DNA of 64,000 nucleotides from NCBI GenBank assembly GCA_002500665.1, contig DLRY01000076.1, positions 47,599 through 111,598 on the forward strand. The letters run 5' to 3'. The notes under the pieces are model-generated. The model worked only from the letters and a program-made list of their open reading frames with translations. It searched no databases and was not told the DNA's origin. Shown here one piece after another: positions 56,993 through 64,000 of this stretch. How positions within the stretch are numbered: the stretch's first letter is position 1; the number at the start of each line of letters is the position of its first letter. Source of the stretch: Opitutia bacterium UBA7876. GTDB lineage: Bacteria > Verrucomicrobiota > Verrucomicrobiia > Opitutales > Seribacteraceae. The position numbers and the translations under genes were made by a program.

Positions 56993-59215
56993 CTACTGGA
57001 ACCGCAGGGTCGGGCCAACGGGGATGCGGAAGGAAGCGTGTTCCGCCCGGAGATCCGCAAAGGATGGAATGGCCATTCCCCGGTCCATTTTCCCATCCCT
57101 GAAAAGAAAGCTCCGAATAATCCTGACCTTAGGGTGAATGAGCGGAGAGAGCCCGTCGAAGGAGGCGGGGTCGTGAAAGTGATCTCCGTCACCCGCCCGG
57201 GTCGTCATGGTGAGAAGGTACCTTTCCCCTTTGGTGAGGAAGGCGGGTTGGTTGAGCTTGAGGTAGCGGAATTCCCCTACCAGTTCGCCGGGATTGCCAT
57301 CCTGCAGTTCCACGCCCGTTATTCGCTTGAGTGATTTTCCATTCCGTTTCCAAAGGGCGATCAAGTGAGGGCTCTTGAGCGTCCTTGGTTTCTTGCCCTC
57401 GCGACTGGGTTGGTCGCGTTCCTTTTCGCTGGGAATACCCCGGGCAGGCCGTAGAGGGCTTTCGCGGTCGTGGTCGTCCCACATACCCAAGTGGGAGACG
57501 GTCCGATCTTCGGAGAGCTCGAAGGAATAACCGATGACGCCGGTCAAGTCGTTCCTCAGGTTATGCCATCCGTCTTCAAGGATGAGTTGGTCGCCATCCG
57601 GCAAGCCAAGAGGCCGGGAATGTCCCTGATTGTGAATTCTGAGGAGGTCCTCGAGCATTTGCTTCGCTTCATCATCCGCCTCATCCTCGGAAAAATCCCC
57701 TTCCTCCTGAAGGTTTTCGCGGAGGTCGTGAAAGGCCGCAATGATGGCTCCGCCCCTTTCCCCGGGTGATGCCCAGGGACGGGCGAGACCTCCCCGAACG
57801 ATTATTTTTCTCGAGCCTTTCCGGACGGCAAGGGCATCGTTTCCATAGGGTGGACCGAGGTGGCAAAAGAAATGACGGGGTCTTGGGTCGGACTGGTTTG
57901 GATCCTTCCAGTAAGCCAGTGAATCGAGGCTGTCCTGGGCCTCCGTGGGCTCGAGTTCCTCGCCCACGACACGGGCGAGGGTGGCAAACAGATCGGTCAG
58001 TGAGAAGAGGTTTCGGTTGATTCGGCCACCCTCGAAATTGCCCTTCCAATAGAGAACGAAGGGGACGCGGTGTCCACCTTCCCAGATTTTCGCCTTCTTT
58101 CCCCTCAACCCACCGCTCTCGGGGTTGGGTCCGTTATTGTCACCGACGTTGGGCCCATTGTCGCTGGTAAAGAGGATGAGGGTGTTTTCGATCAGTTTGC
58201 GGCCCGGGCGACGAGGGTCGTTCGTCTCGCCCAAGGTCTTGAGCAGAGCACCGAAGGCGACGTCGTTTTCCAGCACCATGTCTTCCCGCTCGCCACCCCT
58301 TGAGCCATCAGTGTAGGCGCTTTGCCCCTTGATCCGAACGCCGGCTATGGATTCGGGCACGGCGTATGGTCCGGTGACGTTTTGCTGGAGGTGGTTGGCG
58401 TTCGGTACGTAGTAGAGGAAGAAGGGGTCCTTGCCCTTGGCTTGGCGCTTGACGAAGGCGATGGACTCCCGGAGGTAGTCGGGCCCAAGTCGGGCCAAAT
58501 CCCAGTCGGGGGAGGCGAGGATTCGCCCTTCCCGTCGCTTCATCCCGATCCTCTCCATCCTTGATCGATCGGAAAAGATCCAGCGGTCGTTGCGTAGGTA
58601 AATTCTGGGCTCGGTATCGAGAGGGTCCTCCGTGTTCCCGGGGACCCCGAAGAATTCGTCGAAGCCATGATGGGTGGGGCCGTCCAGGACGGGCTTGGTA
58701 AAGTCGACGTCCTGAAAATCGAATTCATCCGCGGGTTCGCCATGTCCGTCGTCGAAATCCATGCCCACGTGCCATTTCCCGATCGCGCAGGTGACGTACC
58801 CCTTCCTTTTGAGCATCTCGGGAAGGGTGGTCAGCGCCCGTTGGATCATGGGAGGGTTCGGGCCGTGGGGGAGCCATCCCTGTTTCTTGAGATAGGACCT
58901 GTGCGAGAGCCTGCCGGTGAGGAGGGAATAGCGCGTAGAGCTGCACATGGAGGCCGGGGCGTGGGCATCGGTAAAGATCATTCCCTGTCTGGCGAGCTTC
59001 TCCAGGCTGGGTGTCTTCAAGGTCTTGGGGATGGCCTTGGCGCCGGGCGCAAGACGGATTCCCAAGTAGGCGCTGGTGTCGCCGATTCCCATGTCGTCGG
59101 TCATGAAGACGACTATATTCGGCTTCACGGATTGGGCCATCGACGGATCCGCCCAAAGCGTAGAGGCGAGAAAGACCCCCAAAAGCCGAACGGAGATTTT
59201 CATAGAGGGGTTCAT
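56993..59215 (-). CDS. Sulfatase with CSSTR active-site motif
   Basis: 740 residues from the ATG at 59215 (a second ATG at 59203). Signal ISVRLLGVFLASTLWADPSM, so the protein is exported. Sulfatase core: KPNIVVFMTDDMGIGDTSAY, active-site region PASMCSSTRYSLLTGRLSHR with Cys91, then CAIGKWHVGMDFDDGHGEPA, FFLYYVPNANHLQQNVTGPY, NTLILFTSDNGPNVGDNNGP and GLRGKKAKIWEGGHRVPFVL. The third position of the motif is Ser where the maturation motif normally has Pro or Ala (CxPxR/CxAxR). The last 250 residues (from about 490) contain an Asp/Glu-rich stretch and a beta-rich region (YSFELSEDRTVSHLGMWDDH, QPAFLTKGERYLLTMTTRAG), perhaps a sandwich domain. Directly downstream of the symporter gene (38-base gap), so probably one operon with it. 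Confidence 0.9.
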   Translation of the reverse strand: MNPSMKISVRLLGVFLASTLWADPSMAQSVKPNIVVFMTDDMGIGDTSAYLGIRLAPGAKAIPKTLKTPSLEKLARQGMIFTDAHAPASMCSSTRYSLLTGRLSHRSYLKKQGWLPHGPNPPMIQRALTTLPEMLKRKGYVTCAIGKWHVGMDFDDGHGEPADEFDFQDVDFTKPVLDGPTHHGFDEFFGVPGNTEDPLDTEPRIYLRNDRWIFSDRSRMERIGMKRREGRILASPDWDLARLGPDYLRESIAFVKRQAKGKDPFFLYYVPNANHLQQNVTGPYAVPESIAGVRIKGQSAYTDGSRGGEREDMVLENDVAFGALLKTLGETNDPRRPGRKLIENTLILFTSDNGPNVGDNNGPNPESGGLRGKKAKIWEGGHRVPFVLYWKGNFEGGRINRNLFSLTDLFATLARVVGEELEPTEAQDSLDSLAYWKDPNQSDPRPRHFFCHLGPPYGNDALAVRKGSRKIIVRGGLARPWASPGERGGAIIAAFHDLRENLQEEGDFSEDEADDEAKQMLEDLLRIHNQGHSRPLGLPDGDQLILEDGWHNLRNDLTGVIGYSFELSEDRTVSHLGMWDDHDRESPLRPARGIPSEKERDQPSREGKKPRTLKSPHLIALWKRNGKSLKRITGVELQDGNPGELVGEFRYLKLNQPAFLTKGERYLLTMTTRAGDGDHFHDPASFDGLSPLIHPKVRIIRSFLFRDGKMDRGMAIPSFADLRAEHASFRIPVGPTLRFQ

Positions 59216-59253
59216 AAATCGAAAGAAAGTTCGAGGTGCCTGCGAACGATCAT

Positions 59254-61164
59254 TCAGGCGCCGATTTGGGCTACCAGCAAAACGAGGCCGATGATCGCAA
59301 AACAAAGGACGAAGCAGGTAAGGAAACCGAATACGTCGTACTTGCTGGGACGCTGGAACTCCAGGCTGGAATTAGGGAAGAGCTTGTTTTTGTCGAACCG
59401 GTCGGGGTTAGCGTAGCTTTTTTCCATTTCGGCCGCATCCTTTTCCGGAATCGGATCGACCGGGGTCTTCAGTTTTACGTAGAGGCGATCAAGCGCCTTC
59501 TTGTCGTTAGGTTTGGTCAGAAGGCTGGCAATGATCATGACGAGGAATGGAGCGATGATCTTGAAAGGAAGGTCCAGGGTGGCGAGGGTGGCGTTGCGGA
59601 CTTGGGTCAAATCGTACCCGAGAATCTTGTCGTAGAGCAACATGTCGAAACGGAACTGCCCTTTTCCACGCTTTTCGCCATCGGTTTCCTCCACCCCATC
59701 CGACCAGTAGATTGATTTTCCTCCTCCGGTTTCAGTTTTCACGTTTGATTGGATGAGGTCGGGGTTGGTGCGCAGGCCGGGAGCAGCGGCTGGGATGAGC
59801 CTTGGCAAAACGAAGAAGCTCAGTACGCAGAAGGCGATGGTAATCCAACCCGCCTTGGTTGTGGCCCGGCGCCAATACATGCCGATCCAAAAGAGGGCTG
59901 CGAAGGTCATGGGCACGATCCAGGTTTGCTTTAGGATGGCAAACATATCGTTGATCATCATTGCTCCCACGACTGCGCCCAGCACCACGATGCCACCAGT
60001 TGCGCGGCCCAAAGCCAGGCAGTCGCGCTCGCTGGCCTTGGGGTTGAGGAAGGGTACGTAGATATTTCTTACAACTAGGGCCGAGCAGACGAGCATGTAG
60101 CAATCCACGCTGCTCATGAGGGCGGCCAAGAGGCAGGCGAGCATGAGGCCGACGAGACCGATTCCCAGGGGGCCGAGCAATTCCTTGGTGGCCGTTCCCC
60201 AAGCCATGTCGGCATCCTTCATGAGGGTGGCGTCGTTTCCGAACAGCGTCAGGACGATAAGAGCGGTTATAACCCATCCAATGGTACAAAAGCGCTTGAT
60301 GAAGTTCCCCGTTACCAAGCCGATGCGGGCATCTTGTTCGCTTTTGGCGGTTCCGCCTCCGGTGACGATAAAGTGCGGGGTGAGAACGATGCCGATCATG
60401 TTCATGATCACGATTACTATAATAGCGTAAAGAGGGAATTCACTGGCTGCGTCTCCTCCCAGAATCGTGAAATTACTGGCTGGCAATTGTTCGTGCATGA
60501 CGCGAAATCCATCGGTCCAGGAATCTTCGGGAGAACCGAATTTCTTAACGACTGCATGCAAACCGAAGGGAATAAGCAGTACGGAGAGGAGAATGATGCA
60601 GAACCCCTGAATGAGATCCGTCCAGTAAGCGGCTGCGATCCCTCCAAGCACGCCATATAAAGTCACCACGATGGCTACGATCGGGACCAGGACGTACTCG
60701 GTTTGCATACCGAAAAGTTCGGGGCCTACCAGTGGAACGGATACCTTTCCGATCGCAGTGAAGAGCATCGCGCCATAGACCATGTAATAGAAGCATCCGA
60801 AGATGGCGTAGGCTACTCCCATCTTCTTGGACTGGTAGCGTTCGACGAACCAGTCCCCCAAGGTCAGGCAGCGCATGCGTCGGTACCAGACTGCGCTGAT
60901 CCAGTAAATCGGAGTGACGAACAACCAATACATCACCCCCCACATGCCGCTCATGCCGTTGGCGAAAGTTCCCCGGGCGGTGTTCACCGGATCGGCGGAC
61001 CCCGTGCCTGCTCCAAAGGCGGCGAAGGTTTGGAAGAGCTTCCCGAATCGACGTCCGCCCATGAAGTAATCCTCCTGTCCCTTGATTCGCTTCATGGCCC
61101 AAACCCCGATAGCCGCCATGCCGGCGAAATAACCAAAGAGAACAATGTAATCTATCGCTTCCAT
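59254..61164 (-). CDS. Sodium/solute symporter (SSS family)
   Basis: Inner-membrane symporter that would bring in sugars or other products of the glycan locus with sodium. 636 residues from the ATG at 61164. Family blocks: YIVLFGYFAGMAAIGVWAMK, GQEDYFMGGRRFGKLFQTFA, AAFGAGTGSADPVNTARGTF, WFVERYQSKKMGVAYAIFGC, YGVLGGIAAAYWTDLIQGFC (the most conserved SSS segment) and LACLLAALMSSVDCYMLVCS. About 13-15 hydrophobic spans can be counted. Near residues 505-600 there is an inserted hydrophilic stretch (WSDGVEETDGEKRGKGQFRF) before the last spans, longer than in standard SGLT/SSS members. An inverted repeat lies 8-26 bases upstream of the start. Divergent from nagB. Confidence 0.9.
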   Translation of the reverse strand: MEAIDYIVLFGYFAGMAAIGVWAMKRIKGQEDYFMGGRRFGKLFQTFAAFGAGTGSADPVNTARGTFANGMSGMWGVMYWLFVTPIYWISAVWYRRMRCLTLGDWFVERYQSKKMGVAYAIFGCFYYMVYGAMLFTAIGKVSVPLVGPELFGMQTEYVLVPIVAIVVTLYGVLGGIAAAYWTDLIQGFCIILLSVLLIPFGLHAVVKKFGSPEDSWTDGFRVMHEQLPASNFTILGGDAASEFPLYAIIVIVIMNMIGIVLTPHFIVTGGGTAKSEQDARIGLVTGNFIKRFCTIGWVITALIVLTLFGNDATLMKDADMAWGTATKELLGPLGIGLVGLMLACLLAALMSSVDCYMLVCSALVVRNIYVPFLNPKASERDCLALGRATGGIVVLGAVVGAMMINDMFAILKQTWIVPMTFAALFWIGMYWRRATTKAGWITIAFCVLSFFVLPRLIPAAAPGLRTNPDLIQSNVKTETGGGKSIYWSDGVEETDGEKRGKGQFRFDMLLYDKILGYDLTQVRNATLATLDLPFKIIAPFLVMIIASLLTKPNDKKALDRLYVKLKTPVDPIPEKDAAEMEKSYANPDRFDKNKLFPNSSLEFQRPSKYDVFGFLTCFVLCFAIIGLVLLVAQIGA

Positions 61165-61171
61165 TAAGGTA

Positions 61172-61190
61172 TGAAACTGAATTCGTTTCA
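61172..61190. promoter_or_regulatory. Inverted repeat between symporter and nagBA
   Basis: TGAAAC (61172-61177), seven bases, GTTTCA (61185-61190); 16 of 18 mirrored positions pair. It lies 8-26 bases ahead of the symporter ATG in the divergent region to nagB. This symmetry and position fit an operator for a LacI-, GntR- or NagC-type repressor, whose gene is not in this window. Confidence 0.45.
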
Positions 61191-61344
61191 GAAAGGGCTT
61201 GTTTGGCAACGAAAAAGGTTCTGCTTGCAGCCTTTTGACCAAGGTTAGTTTAGTGTTTACCTCCTCTGCGCGGAAAACGTAACTTGGATTCCAGTCCTTA
61301 TTGATTTGGACAAACCTCCTAGATTCGACTCGACTAGCGAAATC

Positions 61345-62076
61345 GTGAACACGCAAATTTTTTCCACCAAGCAGGAGATGGGTGAAGCCGCCGCCGCCCA
61401 TGGCCTATCCAAATTACAGTCAGCCCTCGAAGCAAAAGGTTATGCCTCCTTTATCGTAGCCACCGGCGCGTCCCAGTTCGAGACTCTGGCGGAATTGGCC
61501 AAGGCGGATTTGACTTGGGACAAGATGACGGGTTTTCACCTCGATGAGTACGTCGGGCTCCCGATCTCTCATGACGCTTCCTTTCGGAAGTACTTGTGGG
61601 AACGCTTCGTGAGCAAACTTCCGCTCCCTCTTGCGGCCTTTCATTTTCTCGACGGCGAAGTCGATCCAGATGCGGAATGTCGGCGGGTCAGCGCCCTTAT
61701 TGAAGAAACCGTCATCGACGTTGCGTTCGTGGGAATTGGTGAAAACGGGCACCTTGCCTTCAATGACCCGCCTGCCGATTTCGAAACCGAACGCCCTTAC
61801 ATGCCGGTCGATCTGGACGACGCTTGTCGGCAACAGCAATTCGGAGAGGGCTGGTTCACTGATTTCGAATCCGTCCCGAAGAGAGCCATTTCCATGTCCG
61901 TTCGTCAAATCATGAAGAGCTCCACAATCGTTTGCACCGTTCCCGACGAGCGCAAGGCCGAGGCCGTCAAAAACGCAACCCAAGGGCCCGTTACCCCGGA
62001 GGTGCCGGCTTCCATCCTCCAGGAGCATCCCGACTGCCATCTCTTTCTTGATGCCGCGGCCGCTTCCCTCGCGTGA
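61345..62076 (+). CDS. nagB: Glucosamine-6-phosphate deaminase-like protein NagB
   Basis: Converts glucosamine 6-phosphate to fructose 6-phosphate and ammonia, in the cytoplasm. 243 residues from a GTG at 61345; a TTG at 61306 would add 13. Family blocks: FIVATGASQFETLAELAKAD, MTGFHLDEYVGLPISHDASF (LDEYVGL carries the general-base Asp), FVGIGENGHLAFNDPPADFE (His is the ring-opening base) and AISMSVRQIMKSSTIVCTVP. The usual GIGxDGH has Asn here, as in Bacillus-type NagB. The Glu of FNEP is Asp. The gene ends 4 bases into nagA (GTGA overlap), so translation is coupled. Confidence 0.88.
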   Translation: MNTQIFSTKQEMGEAAAAHGLSKLQSALEAKGYASFIVATGASQFETLAELAKADLTWDKMTGFHLDEYVGLPISHDASFRKYLWERFVSKLPLPLAAFHFLDGEVDPDAECRRVSALIEETVIDVAFVGIGENGHLAFNDPPADFETERPYMPVDLDDACRQQQFGEGWFTDFESVPKRAISMSVRQIMKSSTIVCTVPDERKAEAVKNATQGPVTPEVPASILQEHPDCHLFLDAAAASLA

Positions 62077-62981
62077 AGCCTTTCGACCTCCAGGTAAACG
62101 GTTACGCAGGCACCGATTTCTGCTCCTCGACACTGAACGCGGAGCAACTTAACCTTGCTTGTCGGGCTTTGGCCGACGATGGAATGGATGGCGTTCTCGC
62201 CACCTTCATCACCGACGACTTTGACAGCCTTCTTGCCAAGCTATCCAACCTGGTTCGCTTGCGGGAGGAGGACGAGTTGGCGAGACGGGTGATCGCCGGC
62301 TTTCACGTCGAGGGACCGTTTCTCAATCCTGCCCCCGGTTACATCGGGGCGCATCAACCCGAGCATGTCCGCTCCGCTTGCGTGGAAGATGCCCAGGCTA
62401 TTCTCGAAGCCGGGGCGGGGCTTGTGAAACTGCTTACGCTCGCTCCGGAGCAGGATTCCGAAGCCACCGTCACGAAATTTCTCGTTGAGCAGGGAGTGGT
62501 CGTTTCCGCAGGGCATTGCGATCCATCTCTCGATCAACTTAAGGCGGCAATTGACGGTGGATTGATCATGGTTACCCACTTCGGCAACGGTTGCCCCGTG
62601 GAGCTGCCGCGTCACGACAACGTCCTGCAGCGTTTCCTTTCGCTGCGGGAAGACCTCTGGTTTTGCTTCATTGCGGATGGGGCGCACGTCGACTTTTATG
62701 CCCTTAAGAACTATTTGAATCTGGTAGGAGTGGATCGTTCGATCATGACGACTGATGCCATTTCCGCGGCAACGCTCGGACCTGGCATCCACCGGATCTC
62801 GGGACTTCCGGTGGAGGTTGACGCCGACGGGGTCGCCCGTCGACCTGGCTCGGTCAACCTCGCAGGCTCTACCTTAACGGTACCGGTGATGATCCGAAAC
62901 CTTTCCGAAGAACTTGGGCTGAACGATGGGGAGATTATCTCCCTCGTGGACCTAAACCCAAGGGTTGCGCTGGGCGTCTGA
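62073..62981 (+). CDS. nagA: Short NagA-like N-acetylglucosamine-6-phosphate deacetylase
   Basis: 302 residues; typical NagA has about 380. It starts directly with FDLQVNGYAGTDF, which in other NagA proteins lies near residue 55, and stops just after LVDLNPRVALGV, which normally leads into the C-terminal beta strands. Both parts of the small beta domain are therefore missing, leaving only the amidohydrolase barrel. Active-site residues remain: Glu80 in HVEGPF, His148 in SAGHCD, His169 in VTHFGNGC, His205 in DGAHVD and catalytic Asp228 in MTTDAIS. It would remove acetate from GlcNAc 6-phosphate for the NagB protein encoded just upstream. Enzymatic activity of such short forms is inferred. Confidence 0.85.
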   Translation: MKPFDLQVNGYAGTDFCSSTLNAEQLNLACRALADDGMDGVLATFITDDFDSLLAKLSNLVRLREEDELARRVIAGFHVEGPFLNPAPGYIGAHQPEHVRSACVEDAQAILEAGAGLVKLLTLAPEQDSEATVTKFLVEQGVVVSAGHCDPSLDQLKAAIDGGLIMVTHFGNGCPVELPRHDNVLQRFLSLREDLWFCFIADGAHVDFYALKNYLNLVGVDRSIMTTDAISAATLGPGIHRISGLPVEVDADGVARRPGSVNLAGSTLTVPVMIRNLSEELGLNDGEIISLVDLNPRVALGV

Positions 62982-62993
62982 TCCGGGCTTACT

Positions 62994-63782
62994 CTATTTC
63001 TTCTTCTGGGCGTAAAGCCAGTTCCACATTTCCTTGGAATTCCATGCGTCAGTCCAGGAATTGTGTCCGCGCCCCTCAATCTCCGAATACTTTGGGTTCC
63101 CGCCTGCCTTCTTGATTGCATCAATCATATCCCGGGAACGGCTTGGCTTGATTACGCGATCCATCTCCCCATGCCATGCCCAAATGGGAATTGCCTTGAG
63201 CCTTTTGCCGAAATTCAGGTCACCTCCCCCGCAGATGGGAACGGCGGCGGCAAAGAAACCGGGCCTGCGCTGGATGGCGTCCCAAGTGCCGTAGCCTCCC
63301 ATGGAAAGACCCATCACGTAAATCCGCTTGGGGTCAACTTGGTTCTTCTCGTTGGCGACGTAGGCGTCGAGCGCTTCGAAGGCCATGCGCATGGAATCGG
63401 AAACCTTCGGCATTCTATGACCGAGCAACGCCCAATGAACGTCGACCCATCGCTCCCCCTTGGGCACTTGCCCGGCAAAGACGTGGGAATTTCTCTTTGT
63501 TCGCAACCCTGCTTTGTCAAAAGCACCGATTCCACCGGCATCCACAAGCTGTCCTTTGTTGTCGTTTCCGCGCCCTCCGGCTCCGTGGAAGAAGACGAGA
63601 AGGGGATACTTGTTTCCCTTTTCCATTTTGGAGGGGGAAGAGTGCCTGTAGAGAAAAGCGCCCGCATGAGGACTTTTCCAAGTTGCTGCAGTGTAGTTAG
63701 ACAAGAGTTCGTCCATATTCTTGGCGCTGGTGAGTACCGGGGTGATCGAAAGAACGAGACTGAGTGCAAGGGGCGATTTCAT
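62994..63782 (-). CDS. Exported alpha/beta hydrolase (phospholipase/carboxylesterase or PHB-depolymerase-like)
   Basis: 262 residues with signal SPLALSLVLSITPVLTSA. Features: KYPLLVFFHGAGGRGNDNKG (oxyanion region), VYVMGLSMGGYGTWDAIQRR-type nucleophile elbow (GLSMGG Ser), FAAAVPICGGGDLNFGKRLK, IPIWAWHGEMDRVIKPSRSR (acid Asp) and EGRGHNSWTDAWNSKEMWNW (His). Matches the PVC dienelactone hydrolase/polyhydroxybutyrate depolymerase-like group often found near sulfatases and glycosidases. Tail to tail with nagA, 12 bases apart. The substrate could be an acetylated or feruloylated glycan; not determined. Confidence 0.85.
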   Translation of the reverse strand: MKSPLALSLVLSITPVLTSAKNMDELLSNYTAATWKSPHAGAFLYRHSSPSKMEKGNKYPLLVFFHGAGGRGNDNKGQLVDAGGIGAFDKAGLRTKRNSHVFAGQVPKGERWVDVHWALLGHRMPKVSDSMRMAFEALDAYVANEKNQVDPKRIYVMGLSMGGYGTWDAIQRRPGFFAAAVPICGGGDLNFGKRLKAIPIWAWHGEMDRVIKPSRSRDMIDAIKKAGGNPKYSEIEGRGHNSWTDAWNSKEMWNWLYAQKKK

Positions 63783-63830
63783 ATGACAAGGGATTGAAAG
63801 ACTATGGGCAAGAACTCATCAAGACTCCGG

Positions 63831-64000
63831 TTATCGTGGTACGGGTTTTCCGAAAATCTGGATCTCATGGATGGACCAGAAGAGCCCGTTTACGCGCCCG
63901 GTCTGGGTGATCTTGAGAAACTTTGCCTCCGTTGTCGGGAAGGAGATGTCGGTCAAGGGGTGCTTGCCGGACCCGATGGCTAGGGGGTTCGACCACTTCT
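63831..64000 (-). CDS. C-terminal end of a discoidin (F5/8 type C)-like protein (partial)
   Basis: Only the last 56 codons lie in the window, the frame being open to the right edge with the TAA at 63831-63833. The translation runs KWSNPLAIGSGKHPLTDISF, PTTEAKFLKITQTGRVNGLF, WSIHEIQIFGKPVPR. The end of an F5/8 type C (discoidin) domain reads just so (KFIRIVQTG ... WSIHEI-IYG). Such domains bind carbohydrates and are common at the C-terminus of PVC secreted glycosidases and dehydrogenases, so the rest of the gene is probably such an enzyme. Confidence 0.75.
   Translation of the reverse strand, partial: KWSNPLAIGSGKHPLTDISFPTTEAKFLKITQTGRVNGLFWSIHEIQIFGKPVPR

Overview
The window reads as one GC-rich chromosomal segment of a heterotrophic bacterium of the Planctomycetota-Verrucomicrobiota-Chlamydiota (PVC) group, most likely a marine verrucomicrobium or planctomycete. 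The basis is gene content: DUF1501, DUF1549/DUF1553 (PSCyt1), DUF1552 and DUF1592-type proteins, PVC-type beta-propeller/CxxCH dehydrogenases, several sulfatases and very many secreted hydrolases. The phylum call is inference from these families; no rRNA or tRNA gene was seen. I identify 44 protein genes, two of them cut by the window edges, and no insertion sequence, phage gene or CRISPR array.

Layout. (1) 1-9.9 kb: two divergent peptide importers. On the minus strand are an OppA-like lipoprotein with no ordinary start codon and an OppB permease running off the left edge. On the plus strand is a YejB-YejE-YejA unit with two separate OppD/OppF-type ATPases. (2) 10-17 kb: a tightly coupled operon of three exported TPR-type proteins (one a lipoprotein with two EF-hand-like loops) followed by an ExbB/TolQ channel and two ExbD/TolR proteins, then a glyoxalase-like protein, gluconokinase and a DUF1080-like lipoprotein. 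This TPR-ExbBDD unit is the best candidate here for a poorly described envelope machine. (3) 18.6-28 kb, minus strand: an IclR regulator heads a run with a PSCyt1-DUF1549-DUF1553 protein, a DUF1501 protein, RlmN and a large beta-propeller protein that ends in a blue-copper domain. (4) 28-35 kb: YHYH protein, SGNH hydrolase, a DUF1592/DUF1552 pair and a secreted cysteine hydrolase. (5) 35-42.6 kb, plus strand: ceramidase-like/LamG protein, glycerophosphodiesterase, alpha/beta hydrolases and an outer-membrane barrel. (6) 42.6-61.2 kb, minus strand: a polysaccharide-type locus with a sodium/solute symporter, three sulfatases, a GH127 enzyme, a six-hairpin glycosidase, a UDP-sugar pyrophosphorylase, an esterase and a CxxCH dehydrogenase. 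(7) 61.3-63 kb: divergent nagB-nagA, then a secreted alpha/beta hydrolase and the end of a discoidin-domain protein.

How they fit together. Sulfatases, GH127 and the six-hairpin enzyme would desulfate and cut an arabinose-containing or similar sulfated glycan outside the cytoplasm. The symporter would import products, and NagB/NagA would feed amino sugars into glycolysis. A 37-bp sequence upstream of iclR recurs, with the same internal spacing, just upstream of GH127, which suggests that the distant IclR protein controls the glycan operon. The beta-propeller, cytochrome and copper proteins point to periplasmic oxidation of sugars or alcohols.
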